Shown piece by piece: positions 14,820-23,553 of a DNA stretch of 24,451 nucleotides. The notes beneath the pieces were generated by a model that searched no databases, was not told where the DNA came from, and saw nothing but the letters and a program-made list of their open reading frames with translations. Within the stretch, counting starts at the first letter, position 1; the number at the start of each line of letters is the position of its first letter. This DNA comes from CAZTKP01 sp964614215 (GTDB lineage: Bacteria; UBP6; UBA1177). The DNA lies in assembly GCA_964614215.1 (NCBI GenBank), contig CAZTKP010000023.1:1-24451 (forward strand), in the 5' to 3' direction. A program made the translations under genes and the position numbers.

Positions 14820-15829
14820 TCGTTTTCCTGCTTAAATACAAACCCTTTTGAAGTAAGTCTGTATTTCTGATTTCTGCTGTTTGGCTTTTCAGGAAGAGTC
14901 ATTTCAATAAAACCGAGTTTTATTGCCGGATGCAGATAGCTTGATCTAAAAGAGGGTCGATGGGTTAAGTTCAGTTTTTTCATTAACTCATTTGCGGAAA
15001 CAGCTTTGTTGTTCATCACTTTAGCAAGCAATTTAACTTGGTCGGTTACTTGGTCGCTATCTTGGTCGGTCAGCTTAATTTCAAGCAATGCTTCTTTAAT
15101 AGATCTCAGAATAAAAACAATAAATTCCGTTGAATCGGCATTCCGATCTGAAGCACCTAAAACATTATAATATTCCTGCTGTCTTTTTTTTATCAGATTC
15201 TCTAGAGGAAGAAACATAAAAAAGTCTTTCCATTTTGAAAGTATAAGCGTCTGCCACAACCGCCCCATCCTTCCATTACCATCAAGAAAAGGATGTATAA
15301 ATTCAAACTCATAGTGGAACACCGAACTCTTTATCAGCAGATGTTCTTCAGACTCTGCAATCCATTGGAAAAGATCATTCATCAGGTAAGGAACATTTTC
15401 TGCAGGAGGAGCAACATGAATAATTTTACTCCCCTTGATTATCCCTACACCTCCCGATCTGTACTTGCCGGGATTCTCCATAAGAGTAGTCATCAGAATT
15501 TTGTGAGCTTTAAGAAGATCTTTTTCTGAAAAAGGATTTAATTTCTCCAGCATATTGTAAGCTTCAAAAGCGTTTTTAACTTCCTGAATTTCTCTAAAGT
15601 CTCCAACCACCCTTTTTCCATTTATAATATCTGTGACCTGATCCAGAGAAAGAGAATTGTTTTCAATTGCAAGAGACGACTGAATACTTTTTATTCTATT
15701 ACTTTTACGAAGATATGGCGCTTTATCAAAAACATTTTCAGCTGAAAGGTGTCCTACAAGTTCACTAATTTCAGATAAAAGATTTACTGTTTCCGGAATA
15801 ATTTTGTACGGCGGCGAATACTTTGACAT
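14816..15829 (-). CDS. Fic-domain protein with N-terminal inhibitory helix and winged helix
   Basis: Fic enzymes transfer AMP (or related groups) from a nucleotide to hydroxyl side chains of target proteins. The 337-residue product has an N-terminal inhibitory motif SLAIEN (Ser52 to Asn57, S-x-x-x-E-N, a class II autoinhibited Fic), a Fic/DOC core, and an intact active site HPFLDGNGRMGR (His179-Arg190). A C-terminal winged-helix-like region (about 275-335, QVKLLAKVMNNKAVSANEL onward) may bind DNA. This matches the common Fic-plus-winged-helix family. Start ATG 15829 is favoured by GGAG 7 nt upstream; an adjacent in-frame TTG at 15832 is less likely. It leads an operon with ogt and the small ORF. 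Confidence 0.93.
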   Translation of the reverse strand: MSKYSPPYKIIPETVNLLSEISELVGHLSAENVFDKAPYLRKSNRIKSIQSSLAIENNSLSLDQVTDIINGKRVVGDFREIQEVKNAFEAYNMLEKLNPFSEKDLLKAHKILMTTLMENPGKYRSGGVGIIKGSKIIHVAPPAENVPYLMNDLFQWIAESEEHLLIKSSVFHYEFEFIHPFLDGNGRMGRLWQTLILSKWKDFFMFLPLENLIKKRQQEYYNVLGASDRNADSTEFIVFILRSIKEALLEIKLTDQDSDQVTDQVKLLAKVMNNKAVSANELMKKLNLTHRPSFRSSYLHPAIKLGFIEMTLPEKPNSRNQKYRLTSKGFVFKQENE

Positions 15830-15858
15830 CAAAAAGCTCCATTCAGCGGCAACAACAT

Positions 15859-15887
15859 ATTTTACATGTTTTTATTAATTTTTTCAA
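15859..15887 (-). promoter_or_regulatory. Sigma70-like promoter of the fic operon
   Basis: Read leftward: TTGAAA (15882-15887), 17 nt, TAAAAT (15859-15864), 30 nt from the fic ATG and just past the rmuC stop. Confidence 0.6.
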
Positions 15888-15898
15888 GATATTACGCT

Positions 15899-17194
15899 CT
15901 ATCCATCAATTAAATTTGTCGGCAGATTTTTCTTTGTTTTTACACCCAGTTTTCTAAGTTTTTCCGCCTGACCGACAAGATTTCCGGGACCTTCTTTCAG
16001 CTGTTTCAAGGCTGATTCATAGCTCCCCTGAGCTTTTTCAAGATTAGTTCCAATTCCCTGAAGATTCTCAACAAAACCCACGAACTTGTCATAGAGTTTT
16101 GCACCTCTCTCGGCAATTTCTTCAGCGTTTTTGCTTTGATACTCACGTTTCCATAGATCCGCCACAAGTTTTAAGGCAGCGATCATATTTGTGGGGCTTA
16201 TTAAAATTATCCTTCTGTCATAGGCATAGTTCCAAAGTCCGGGCTCAGTCTGCAACGCAAGCGCGTAAGCCGCTTCGTTCGGAATGAACATCATTACAAA
16301 ATCGAGAGTTGGAGCAAAGTCTTCATAACGTTTATCACTCAGCTCATCAATATGTTTTTTCACAGAGATGAGATGCCTGTCAGCCGCGCTTTTCATCTCT
16401 TCAGGGTCTTCCGCATTTACATATTCAACATAAGCCGTCAGAGAAGTCTTTGAATCCACTATTATTTTCCTGTCATCAGGGTAGTTGATGACAACATCCG
16501 GCTGAAGCTTCTTTCCCTGCTCGTTCTTTATCATATTGCCGGCTTCATCTTTAAGGAATTCCTGAACAAAGTATTCTCTTCCCTTCACAAGTCCTGACTT
16601 TTCAAGAATATTCTCCAGGATCATCTCTCCCCAGTCACCCTGAGTTTTTGATTCACCCTTTAAGGCACTTGTCAGCTTTTTCGCATCATCTGAGATCTGA
16701 TTGTTAAGCTGAACCAGCTTCTCAACCTCTTTTCCAAGTGAAAACCTCTGTTGAGCCTCTTTGTCGTAAGTCTCTTCAACCTTCTTTTTAAAGCTCTCTA
16801 TATTTTCCCGGAAAGGTTTGAGGATCGTATCAAGTTTCTCATTGTTCATCTTTGAGAACTTTTCGGATTTATCTTCGAGGATCTTGTTCGCAATGTTCTC
16901 GAACTCCAGATTAAACTGCTTCCTCATCTGGTCAAATTCAGACTTCTGATTCTCGAGTTTTTCAAGCAGTGCCTTGTTCTCTGTCTGTGTCTTTGCAAGA
17001 TCTATCTGAAATCCTTCGGCTTTTTTCTGAAACTCTGTCGCCTCAACTTTCAGTTTTTCAAACTGATCTCTTAGACTCTCAAGCTCCGCAACCTTTGAAG
17101 CTATCTCCGCTCCGCTCTTGGATTTTATAAAAAGAACGCCGACAACTCCGCCGATCAGTCCGCCTATTGCAACACCTGCAATTAACTCTATCAT
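15899..17194 (-). CDS. rmuC: DNA recombination protein RmuC
   Basis: RmuC limits DNA rearrangements at inverted repeats in E. coli and has a predicted nuclease-like domain; its biochemistry is incompletely known. The 431-residue product has an N-terminal membrane anchor (about 3-24, glycine-rich), a coiled coil from about 35 to 160, and the RmuC domain (about 180-420) with GDWGEMILENILEKSGL, PDVVINYPDDRKIIVDSKTSL, VMMFIPNEAAYALAL, and LISPTNMIAALKLV. Start is ATG 17194, with GGAG 8 nt upstream; a TTG immediately before it is not preferred. It lies downstream of the propeller gene and upstream of the fic operon, all leftward but with a separate promoter. Confidence 0.94.
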   Translation of the reverse strand: MIELIAGVAIGGLIGGVVGVLFIKSKSGAEIASKVAELESLRDQFEKLKVEATEFQKKAEGFQIDLAKTQTENKALLEKLENQKSEFDQMRKQFNLEFENIANKILEDKSEKFSKMNNEKLDTILKPFRENIESFKKKVEETYDKEAQQRFSLGKEVEKLVQLNNQISDDAKKLTSALKGESKTQGDWGEMILENILEKSGLVKGREYFVQEFLKDEAGNMIKNEQGKKLQPDVVINYPDDRKIIVDSKTSLTAYVEYVNAEDPEEMKSAADRHLISVKKHIDELSDKRYEDFAPTLDFVMMFIPNEAAYALALQTEPGLWNYAYDRRIILISPTNMIAALKLVADLWKREYQSKNAEEIAERGAKLYDKFVGFVENLQGIGTNLEKAQGSYESALKQLKEGPGNLVGQAEKLRKLGVKTKKNLPTNLIDG

Positions 17195-17234
17195 CAAAAC
17201 ATCTCCTCTGTTTAAAAAATACAGGACTATTTAA

Positions 17235-17262
17235 ATTCTTGGCATACCACTCTCTTCGTCAA
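17235..17262 (-). promoter_or_regulatory. Candidate promoter of rmuC
   Basis: Read leftward: TTGACG (17257-17262), 16 nt, AAGAAT (17235-17240). The -35 is strong and the -10 moderate; it starts 13 nt from the direct repeat copy at 17275. Confidence 0.45.
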
Positions 17263-17274
17263 GTTTTCTTTATG

Positions 17275-17288
17275 TTTTTATGACCTGT
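17275..17288. repeat. Left copy of 14-bp direct repeat flanking the propeller gene
   Basis: TTTTTATGACCTGT here is identical to 19522-19535. It lies 6 nt beyond the stop of the propeller gene. A second shared motif, GTCAAGTTTTCTT at 17258-17270, resembles GTCAAAGTTTTCTT near 19546-19559. Confidence 0.75.
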
Positions 17289-17294
17289 AAGAGA

Positions 17295-19487
17295 TCAGAA
17301 AAATAAAACAGAGCATCCAACCGAAGAATCATCACCATTTTGAGCTTTATCTTCATCCGGCACAATATACTTTGCCACAAGATTAGAATATTTATTTCCA
17401 GCCTGAATAAAATCGCCTCCGACATAAAGATTCCCTTCAGCATCAATATCTATGCAGTATGCACTATCCCAACCTCCTTGAACACCTGAACCTAAAGCAT
17501 TCCAGCTTTCACCGTTCCATCTGGCTATATTTCTAAGATAGATTTCATTTTCTTTTTTATGTATCGAGCCACAGAAATACACATTCCCGCTACTATCCGG
17601 TTTAATTTCCTTTACCTGAGCTCCGTTCAAACCGGAACCTAGAGATTCCCACTTGTTACCACTAAGTTTGATTATGCTGCCAAGATTAACATCGTTAATA
17701 GAAAAATACTCGCCACTCACATAAACTACACCATCTTTATCAACAGCTACAGAATCAACACATTTAGGCAATTGAGGACCAACCTTACTCCATTTACTTC
17801 CGTTCCACTTAAGAACATAGTATCCACTCTCACTTCCCTCTTCTTTCAGACAACCTCCTGCATAAACGTTGCCGTTTTTATCCGAATACAATGAAGAAAC
17901 ACTACCCGAAAAACTTGAATCAAGAGCGCTCCATTTTTCTCCATCCCACTTAGCAACGCCGGAAACTTTAACATTTCCAGCTGAATGTAAAAGACCTCCG
18001 GCATATAAATTTCCGCTTTTATCAAGTGCCAAAGTTTTTACGCTCTGATCAATGCCTGAACCCAGAGAACTCCAATTCTCTCCATCCCATTTTGCGATAT
18101 GGTTTACATTGAGTCCTCCCGCCGTAATAAAATTTCCACCAAAATAGTAGTTGCCATTGTTGTCAGACAATATTGCATTAACAGAACCATCCAATCCGGA
18201 ATCGGGGTAGATCCATTTCTCACCATCATAGACAGCGAAGTAAATATCATCAACATAAGGGCTTCCTCCAATGTTAAAGCTTCCTCCAACGAGAAGATTT
18301 CCATTACTGTCAACTTTAACAGCATTGACCTGGTCAGCATAGTACCCGTCACCAATACCGTCTCCAATTGAATTCCATTTTTTCCCATCCCATCTTGCAA
18401 TGTTGTCAGCAACAGTTTCTCCTGCACTTCTGAAATGACCGCCAATATAAACGTCATTCTCTATGGGAAGTATCACAACTATTGGAGTATAATCTACACC
18501 TCCATTAAGAGAGTGCCATTTTTCACCATCCCATTTAGTAATTCCTCCAACTTCAAGACCTTCTATCGAATAAAAATATCCTCCAACATACACAACACCG
18601 TCCTTATCCACTTCGAGAATGTTAATATTGCCACTAAACTTGTCACTAGAATTTTTATTTAAAACAATCCACTCATTTCCATCCCATTTTACAATTTTTT
18701 CTTCATCTGACTCTTCAAAATATCCAAACAAATACAAGTATCCATCTTCTCCGATTGTAAACTCTAAAAGAGATTCCAGGCCGCCCTTACTTTGAGATAT
18801 CCACTTTTCACCATCCCACTTTGCAAAGCTATCAATTGACTCATCTTCACCTGATTTATAAAACCCGCCTCTCGCTAAAAGATTACCATCATTATCAATC
18901 AGTATCTTTTTCACTTCATGATTTAACCCTGCTCCAAGAGGACTCCATTTTTCTCCATCCCATTTTACAATATTGTCAGCCTGAACACTTCCTACATTTC
19001 TAAACTCGCCTGCTACGTACAGATTACCGCTATTATCCACTGCCGTAGTGAAGATCTCTCCGTCAAACTCCAGAGTAATCTCTTCCCAACTTTCACCATT
19101 CCACACATATACTCCATCATGAATATGATCGTCTTCTTCGACCGTAAAACGTCCGGCGGCATAGATTTTCTCATTATTTACGACAGACAGAGAAACAACA
19201 GTTCCACTTAACCCTGACCCAAGTGCTAACCAAACACCCGTGGATAGATCAAGCCGGGCAACACTGTTTGCAAGGGTGTCTTTAATCGCCATAAATTTTC
19301 CCGCAACATAAATACTGTCTTTATATTGCTGCATAGATTTAACAACATGGGTTTGCCCTGCAACACCGTGTCGCTCACTAATTGTAACCCAGTTATCATC
19401 CGGGTCTTCTTCCTCATTTAAAGGCTCTGAATACAAAAAGAACATGGACAATCCTAAAAAGATTGTTGTTAGAAAGATTTTTCTCAT
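17295..19487 (-). CDS. Secreted protein with about 14 propeller-like repeats
   Basis: A 730-residue exported protein: a short signal (RKIFLTTIFLGLSMFFLYS) and about 14 repeats of 45-52 residues, each built like V-x-x-L-x-x-D-x-x-G-N-L-Y-x-G-G-x-F, a variable turn, then I-A-K-W-D-G-x-x-W-x-x-L-G-S-G-L. Fourteen blades would fit two seven-bladed beta-propellers. Such repeats suggest carbohydrate or surface-protein binding; no catalytic motif is seen. The C-terminus ends SSVGCSVLFF, a possible remnant sorting or lipid-attachment signal. GAGG stands 5 nt before ATG 19487. The gene has its own promoter, is flanked by a 14-bp direct repeat, and is divergent from tldD. Function unknown. Confidence 0.88.
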   Translation of the reverse strand: MRKIFLTTIFLGLSMFFLYSEPLNEEEDPDDNWVTISERHGVAGQTHVVKSMQQYKDSIYVAGKFMAIKDTLANSVARLDLSTGVWLALGSGLSGTVVSLSVVNNEKIYAAGRFTVEEDDHIHDGVYVWNGESWEEITLEFDGEIFTTAVDNSGNLYVAGEFRNVGSVQADNIVKWDGEKWSPLGAGLNHEVKKILIDNDGNLLARGGFYKSGEDESIDSFAKWDGEKWISQSKGGLESLLEFTIGEDGYLYLFGYFEESDEEKIVKWDGNEWIVLNKNSSDKFSGNINILEVDKDGVVYVGGYFYSIEGLEVGGITKWDGEKWHSLNGGVDYTPIVVILPIENDVYIGGHFRSAGETVADNIARWDGKKWNSIGDGIGDGYYADQVNAVKVDSNGNLLVGGSFNIGGSPYVDDIYFAVYDGEKWIYPDSGLDGSVNAILSDNNGNYYFGGNFITAGGLNVNHIAKWDGENWSSLGSGIDQSVKTLALDKSGNLYAGGLLHSAGNVKVSGVAKWDGEKWSALDSSFSGSVSSLYSDKNGNVYAGGCLKEEGSESGYYVLKWNGSKWSKVGPQLPKCVDSVAVDKDGVVYVSGEYFSINDVNLGSIIKLSGNKWESLGSGLNGAQVKEIKPDSSGNVYFCGSIHKKENEIYLRNIARWNGESWNALGSGVQGGWDSAYCIDIDAEGNLYVGGDFIQAGNKYSNLVAKYIVPDEDKAQNGDDSSVGCSVLFF

Positions 19488-19521
19488 TTTTTCCTCATTT
19501 ATTGTTCTAATTTACCTTAAC

Positions 19522-19535
19522 TTTTTATGACCTGT
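19522..19535. repeat. Right copy of 14-bp direct repeat
   Basis: Identical to 17275-17288; lies 35 nt upstream of the start of the propeller gene and overlaps its -10 box. Confidence 0.75.
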
Positions 19536-19550
19536 CAGAAACAAAGTCAA
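19522..19550 (-). promoter_or_regulatory. Promoter of the propeller-repeat gene
   Basis: Read leftward: TTGACT (19545-19550), 17 nt, TAAAAA (19522-19527). The -10 box and part of the spacer fall inside the right copy of the 14-bp direct repeat. Confidence 0.5.
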
Positions 19551-19583
19551 AGTTTTCTTAAATTTTATTCAGATTCTCAAGGG

Positions 19584-19611
19584 GTTGAAGTGTTTTTTAC
19601 ATTTTTTCAAC
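19584..19611. promoter_or_regulatory. Inverted pair straddling the tldD -35 box
   Basis: GTTGAA (19584-19589) and TTCAAC (19606-19611) are 6-bp inverted arms 16 nt apart around the -35 box of tldD. Candidate regulator site, weakly supported. Confidence 0.25.
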
Positions 19612-19624
19612 TTAAGGATATAAT
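19596..19624 (+). promoter_or_regulatory. Strong sigma70-like promoter of tldD-tldE
   Basis: TTTACA (19596-19601), 17 nt, perfect TATAAT (19619-19624), 28 nt before the tldD ATG, which is preceded by AAGGAGG. Confidence 0.75.
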
Positions 19625-19652
19625 CATTTACTTTTTTTGTTAAGGAGGAGCT

Positions 19653-21092
19653 ATGATAGATCTGAAAAATGTCAGAAACAGCTTTCTGGAAGCATCAGAA
19701 ACAGGTGTTTTTGCAACAATGAGAGTTGTTCTCAGTCACTCGCAGTCGATCGGCGTGAGACAGGATGTAAGCGAACCACCTGCTTTTGCTGATGATACAG
19801 GCTACATGATCACCGTTTATGATAAAGACGGAAGCGGATATGCAGCCTCAAGTGATCTCTCCCGGGAAGGAATTTTTAAAACTTACAGGAAAGCAAAGGA
19901 CTGGGCGCAGTTTAACAACGGAAAAAGTGTTGTTCCTTTCTCAGAATTTGACAGGCTTACCCCTAAAGGCAGCTATTCAAGTCCTGTAAAAACGCCATGG
20001 AGCTCAACAAGTCTTACTGATAAAGTAAATTATCTGAAAGAACTTAATATTGCTATGAAAGACGAGGTTACTGTTGACAGAACAGCATCTATTGATTACA
20101 TAAAAAGAAAAAGCATCTTTCTTACAACAGAAGGAACTGAATCTGTTCAGGAATTTGATTTTATAATTCCATTTCTGTCACTGACATCAGTAAAAGATGG
20201 AAAAGTCCAGCGAAGAAGCCTTGACAGTTTTGCAATTGCGATGCAGGGAGGACTTGAGATCTTTGACAAAGTGGGATTTAACAATGAAAATGCCCACCGA
20301 CTCGCTCAGGAAGCGGCTCAACTTCTTGATGCACCCATCTGTCCTTCCGGAAAAATGGAACTGCTTCTCGATCCCGGCCAGATGGTTCTCCAGATCCACG
20401 AATCCATAGGGCATCCTCTTGAAATTGACAGAATTCTCGGAGACGAGAGAAACTATGCAGGCACAAGTTTTGTAACAAAGGAAATGGTCGGCACTTTCAA
20501 ATACGGCTCGGATCTTCTCAATGTAACTTTTGATCCGACGGTTGAAGGTCAGTTTGCCACCTATCTTTTTGACGATGACGGAAACCGGACTCAGAAAGAA
20601 CACCTCATTGAAAAAGGAATTCTGAAAAGAGCTCTCGGCAGCGATATTTCTCAGTTCAGAAGCAAGCTGCCGGGAACGTCAAACAGCAGAGCATCAAACT
20701 GGAACAGACCTCCGGTAGACAGAATGGCTAACATCAATCTTGAACCAGGTGATTCAAAACTTGATGAAATGATCTCAAAAGTTGAAAAAGGCGTTTTCAT
20801 GAAAACTAACCTGTCCTGGTCAATTGACGACAGCCGCAACAAATTCCAGTTCGGCTGCGAATGGGGACAACTCATTGAGAACGGCAAACTCACAAAACTT
20901 GTAAGAAAACCTAATTACAGAGGAATTTCCAGAAACTTCTGGAACAACCTTAAAATGGTAGGAAACAAAGATACCGTGGAAGTAAAAGGCGTTCCCAACT
21001 GCGGAAAAGCCGAACCGAATCAGGCTATTTTTGTCGGCCATTCAAGCCCTGTCTGTCTTTTTTCTGATGTAGATGTTTTCGGAGGTGAGTAA
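19653..21092 (+). CDS. tldD: TldD metalloprotease subunit
   Basis: TldD is the catalytic subunit of the TldD/TldE heterodimer, a peptidase that degrades small unfolded peptides and matures certain modified peptides such as microcin B17. The 479-residue product has the HExxxH zinc motif as HESIGH (His249, Glu250, His254), and a C-terminal NCGKAEPNQ segment that supplies the third, cysteine ligand. The remaining sequence shows the family RSLDSFA, GTSNSRASN and VPNCGK patches. It starts at ATG 19653 with GGAGG 6 nt upstream. The stop overlaps the tldE start by one base (TAATG). No peptide substrate or modification gene lies nearby, so its target is not apparent. Confidence 0.95.
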   Translation: MIDLKNVRNSFLEASETGVFATMRVVLSHSQSIGVRQDVSEPPAFADDTGYMITVYDKDGSGYAASSDLSREGIFKTYRKAKDWAQFNNGKSVVPFSEFDRLTPKGSYSSPVKTPWSSTSLTDKVNYLKELNIAMKDEVTVDRTASIDYIKRKSIFLTTEGTESVQEFDFIIPFLSLTSVKDGKVQRRSLDSFAIAMQGGLEIFDKVGFNNENAHRLAQEAAQLLDAPICPSGKMELLLDPGQMVLQIHESIGHPLEIDRILGDERNYAGTSFVTKEMVGTFKYGSDLLNVTFDPTVEGQFATYLFDDDGNRTQKEHLIEKGILKRALGSDISQFRSKLPGTSNSRASNWNRPPVDRMANINLEPGDSKLDEMISKVEKGVFMKTNLSWSIDDSRNKFQFGCEWGQLIENGKLTKLVRKPNYRGISRNFWNNLKMVGNKDTVEVKGVPNCGKAEPNQAIFVGHSSPVCLFSDVDVFGGE

Positions 21093-22411
21093 TGACATAT
21101 TTTTTCAGCTTAACTGACAATATCTCAAAACTTATAAACGGAGATGAGTTTGCCCACTTCTATCTTGAGGGCGAAGTCTCAGACTTTATCAGATTTAATG
21201 AAAACCGGATCAGGCAGAACGGAAACGTTGACCAGTTCTACTGTACCTTCACCCTTATCAGTAACAACCGTCAGGCAAGTTCTGTGATCAGCTTAAGCAA
21301 CAACCTTGAAACGGATATCAGACTTTTTAAAAACGCCCTTGAAACTCTTAGAAAAACTCTTCCCAACCTTGAAGAAGATCCCTATATTCTCTATTCTACT
21401 GAAATTAATTCATCCTACACAACAGAGGAAAATGAACTTCCGGACACACTTTCCATGGTCGATGAAATAATTGCAAAAGGCAACCGGAAGGATCTTGTGG
21501 GAATCCTTTCTACCGGCAAAATGATACGTGCTTTTGCAAACAGTCTGGGGCAGAAGAACTGGTTTGAAAAAGCGGGATTTTCCTTTGACTGGAGTATCTA
21601 TTTTGAAAAAGATAAAGCTGTGAAATCAGGGTATGCCGGATTTAAGTGGAAAAACTGTGAACTTGCAGAAAAAATGGACGGGGCATCAAAAGAGCTTTCC
21701 ATTATGAAGAAGGATGCTGTCACAATAAAGCCGGGCAGTTACAGAGTTTATCTGGCTCCCGCCGCCGTTGACGATTTCATGCATACGATGAGCTGGGGAG
21801 GATTTGGAATAAAGAGTCAGAAAACAGGAAACAGTTCACTCCTCAAGCTCGTGGAAGAAGAAAAAAGTTTCAATGAAAAAATAACTCTCACAGAAAACAA
21901 CATTGACGGAAGCTCTCCTCTTTTCAGCAACACAGGCTTTATCAAACCGGATAAGATCACACTTGTTGAAAACGGCAAACATAAGAACAGCCTTGCAAGC
22001 CCGAGAAGTGCAAAAGAATACGGAGTTGCTCAGAACGGTTCAAATTCCTGGGAAATGCCTGAGTCACTTGAACTAAGTTCCGGCGGAGTTGGTCAGGACA
22101 GTATCCTCGAAACACTTGATAACGGAATTTATCTCAACAATGTTCACTATTTGAATTATTCTGACAGATCAAACTGCTCAATGACAGGAATGTCGAGATT
22201 TGCATGTTTTGAAGTAAAGAACGGCAAGATCGTCGCACCCATCAACGTCATGAGATTCGACGTCTCTCTCTACGACATGCTCGGTGAAAACTTTGTCGGA
22301 GCAACCAAGAAAAGAGAAAGATCCTTAAGCACAAACACCTACGGACAGAGACACACTGAAAGCACATATCTTCCCGGAATTATTGTGGATAATTTTAAGT
22401 TTACGCTGTAA
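21092..22411 (+). CDS. tldE: TldE/PmbA protease partner subunit
   Basis: The 439-residue product belongs to the TldE/PmbA branch. It resembles TldD in fold but has no HExxxH motif, as expected for the non-catalytic partner that helps form the substrate channel. Recognisable patches include YRVYLAPAAVDDF, SSPLFSNTGF, LDNGIYLNNVHYLNYSDRS and FACFEVKNGKIVAPI. ATG 21092 overlaps the last base of the tldD stop, so translation is coupled. No separate ribosome site beyond GGAGGTGA is needed. Its TAA abuts the stop of the convergent DUF368 gene with no base between. Confidence 0.93.
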   Translation: MTYFFSLTDNISKLINGDEFAHFYLEGEVSDFIRFNENRIRQNGNVDQFYCTFTLISNNRQASSVISLSNNLETDIRLFKNALETLRKTLPNLEEDPYILYSTEINSSYTTEENELPDTLSMVDEIIAKGNRKDLVGILSTGKMIRAFANSLGQKNWFEKAGFSFDWSIYFEKDKAVKSGYAGFKWKNCELAEKMDGASKELSIMKKDAVTIKPGSYRVYLAPAAVDDFMHTMSWGGFGIKSQKTGNSSLLKLVEEEKSFNEKITLTENNIDGSSPLFSNTGFIKPDKITLVENGKHKNSLASPRSAKEYGVAQNGSNSWEMPESLELSSGGVGQDSILETLDNGIYLNNVHYLNYSDRSNCSMTGMSRFACFEVKNGKIVAPINVMRFDVSLYDMLGENFVGATKKRERSLSTNTYGQRHTESTYLPGIIVDNFKFTL

Positions 22412-23541
22412 TTAACTCTTAGATTTCTTATCCAGAACAAGGATAAAAACAATACCGACAACGATAAGTGCGAGACTTAACATTAAATTGACATCAAAAT
22501 TCTGAGGAAGGATGTTCTCCTGAGAAATAATATGTTCTTTTCCTCTTATTATCTTTACTACTGCTTCACCTTTCCAGGGCCAGATCTTTCTCATGGAACC
22601 GGCCATAAGTCCTGCAAGAAATGCAAGCGTCGAGTTATGCCACTTTGCTAAAAGCCAGTTGAGAAATCTTGAGAAACCTGCAAGTCCTACTGCGCATCCG
22701 ATGCAGAAAACAAGAACTATCAGCAGGTTGTGATCTCCTGTAATTTCATTGACAGAAAAAGGAGCCTTCAAAGTTCCGGTAATATATTCATATTTTCCAA
22801 GAATAAGAAGAATAAATGCCCCGCTAAGTCCGGGAAGGATCATTGCACAGATGCCGATAACGCCGCTTGCAAAGATAAACCATAACTCGTTTGGAGTATT
22901 TACCGGAATAAGCCCGACAACAACGTAGGCGATCACTGCTNNNNNNNNNNNNNNNNNNNNNNNNNNNNNNNNNNNNNNNNNNNNNNNNNNNNNNNNNNNN
23001 NNNNNNNNNNNNNNNNNNNNNNNNNNNNNNNNNNNNNNNNCTCGTTTGGAGTATTTACCGGAATAAGCCCGACAACAACGTAGGCGATCACTGCTCCTGC
23101 AATTATCGAAACAATTGATGATGTCTTCCATTTAACCTGTTTTCCTATAACAAATGTTGATGCGGCAATAAGGCCTACAAAGAGGCTGAAAGTCGGCTCC
23201 GGATGAGTTTTAAGAAGGAAATTCATCAGTCTTGCAAGAGAAATTATCGCAACCGCAATTCCTGAAAAAAGCACAATGAGAAACCTGATATGAACTTCAG
23301 CAAGCGCTCCCTTTATATCAAACTTCAGCAGCTTTTTAAAAAAGACAATATCTATTGATTTGATCGCTGCAAGCAGTTTTTCATAAATTCCAGTGATAAG
23401 TGCAATAGTTCCACCTGAAACACCGGGAATTATATCCGCTCCGCCCATACACAGACCTTTAAAGAATAATGTCAGAGACTCTTTCATCGTCTTTGGTCCA
23501 GGTGATGCAAAAAAAGCATCCTTCATTGAATTGTTTTTCAT
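22412..23541 (-). CDS. popT: DUF368/PopT-type membrane protein, split only by assembly gap
   Basis: The protein is polytopic and carries the family internal duplication: GGADIIPGVSGGTIALITG near the N-terminus and MILPGLSGAFILLILG in the second half. DUF368 proteins have recently been identified as undecaprenyl-phosphate translocases that recycle the cell-wall lipid carrier. The reading frame is broken by a run of 100 N, but both flanks carry the same 55 bp. Removing one copy and the Ns (155 nt) leaves 975 nt, exactly 325 codons, in one frame, giving an intact 324-residue protein of ordinary length. The start at ATG 23541 lacks an obvious ribosome site. It lies 12 nt past surE and is likely co-transcribed with it. 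The substrate is from family knowledge, not from this sequence. Confidence 0.88.
22886..23095. other. Assembly gap: 100 N between identical 55-bp ends
   Basis: 22886-22940 and 23041-23095 are identical, starting CTCGTTTGGAG and ending GATCACTGCT, with 100 N between. That is what results when two contigs overlap by a k-mer and a scaffolder inserts a fixed gap. The frame is restored when the copies are merged. Confidence 0.93.
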
Positions 23542-23553
23542 AATTATTTAATT

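Noticed and set aside
17295..19487. CRISPR-like or tandem DNA repeat
   Set aside because: The periodicity is at the protein level with diverged codons; there are no identical spacer-separated DNA repeats.
22412..23541. Pseudogene or programmed frameshift in the DUF368 gene
   Set aside because: The frame change is fully explained by the duplicated 55-bp contig end plus 100 N.
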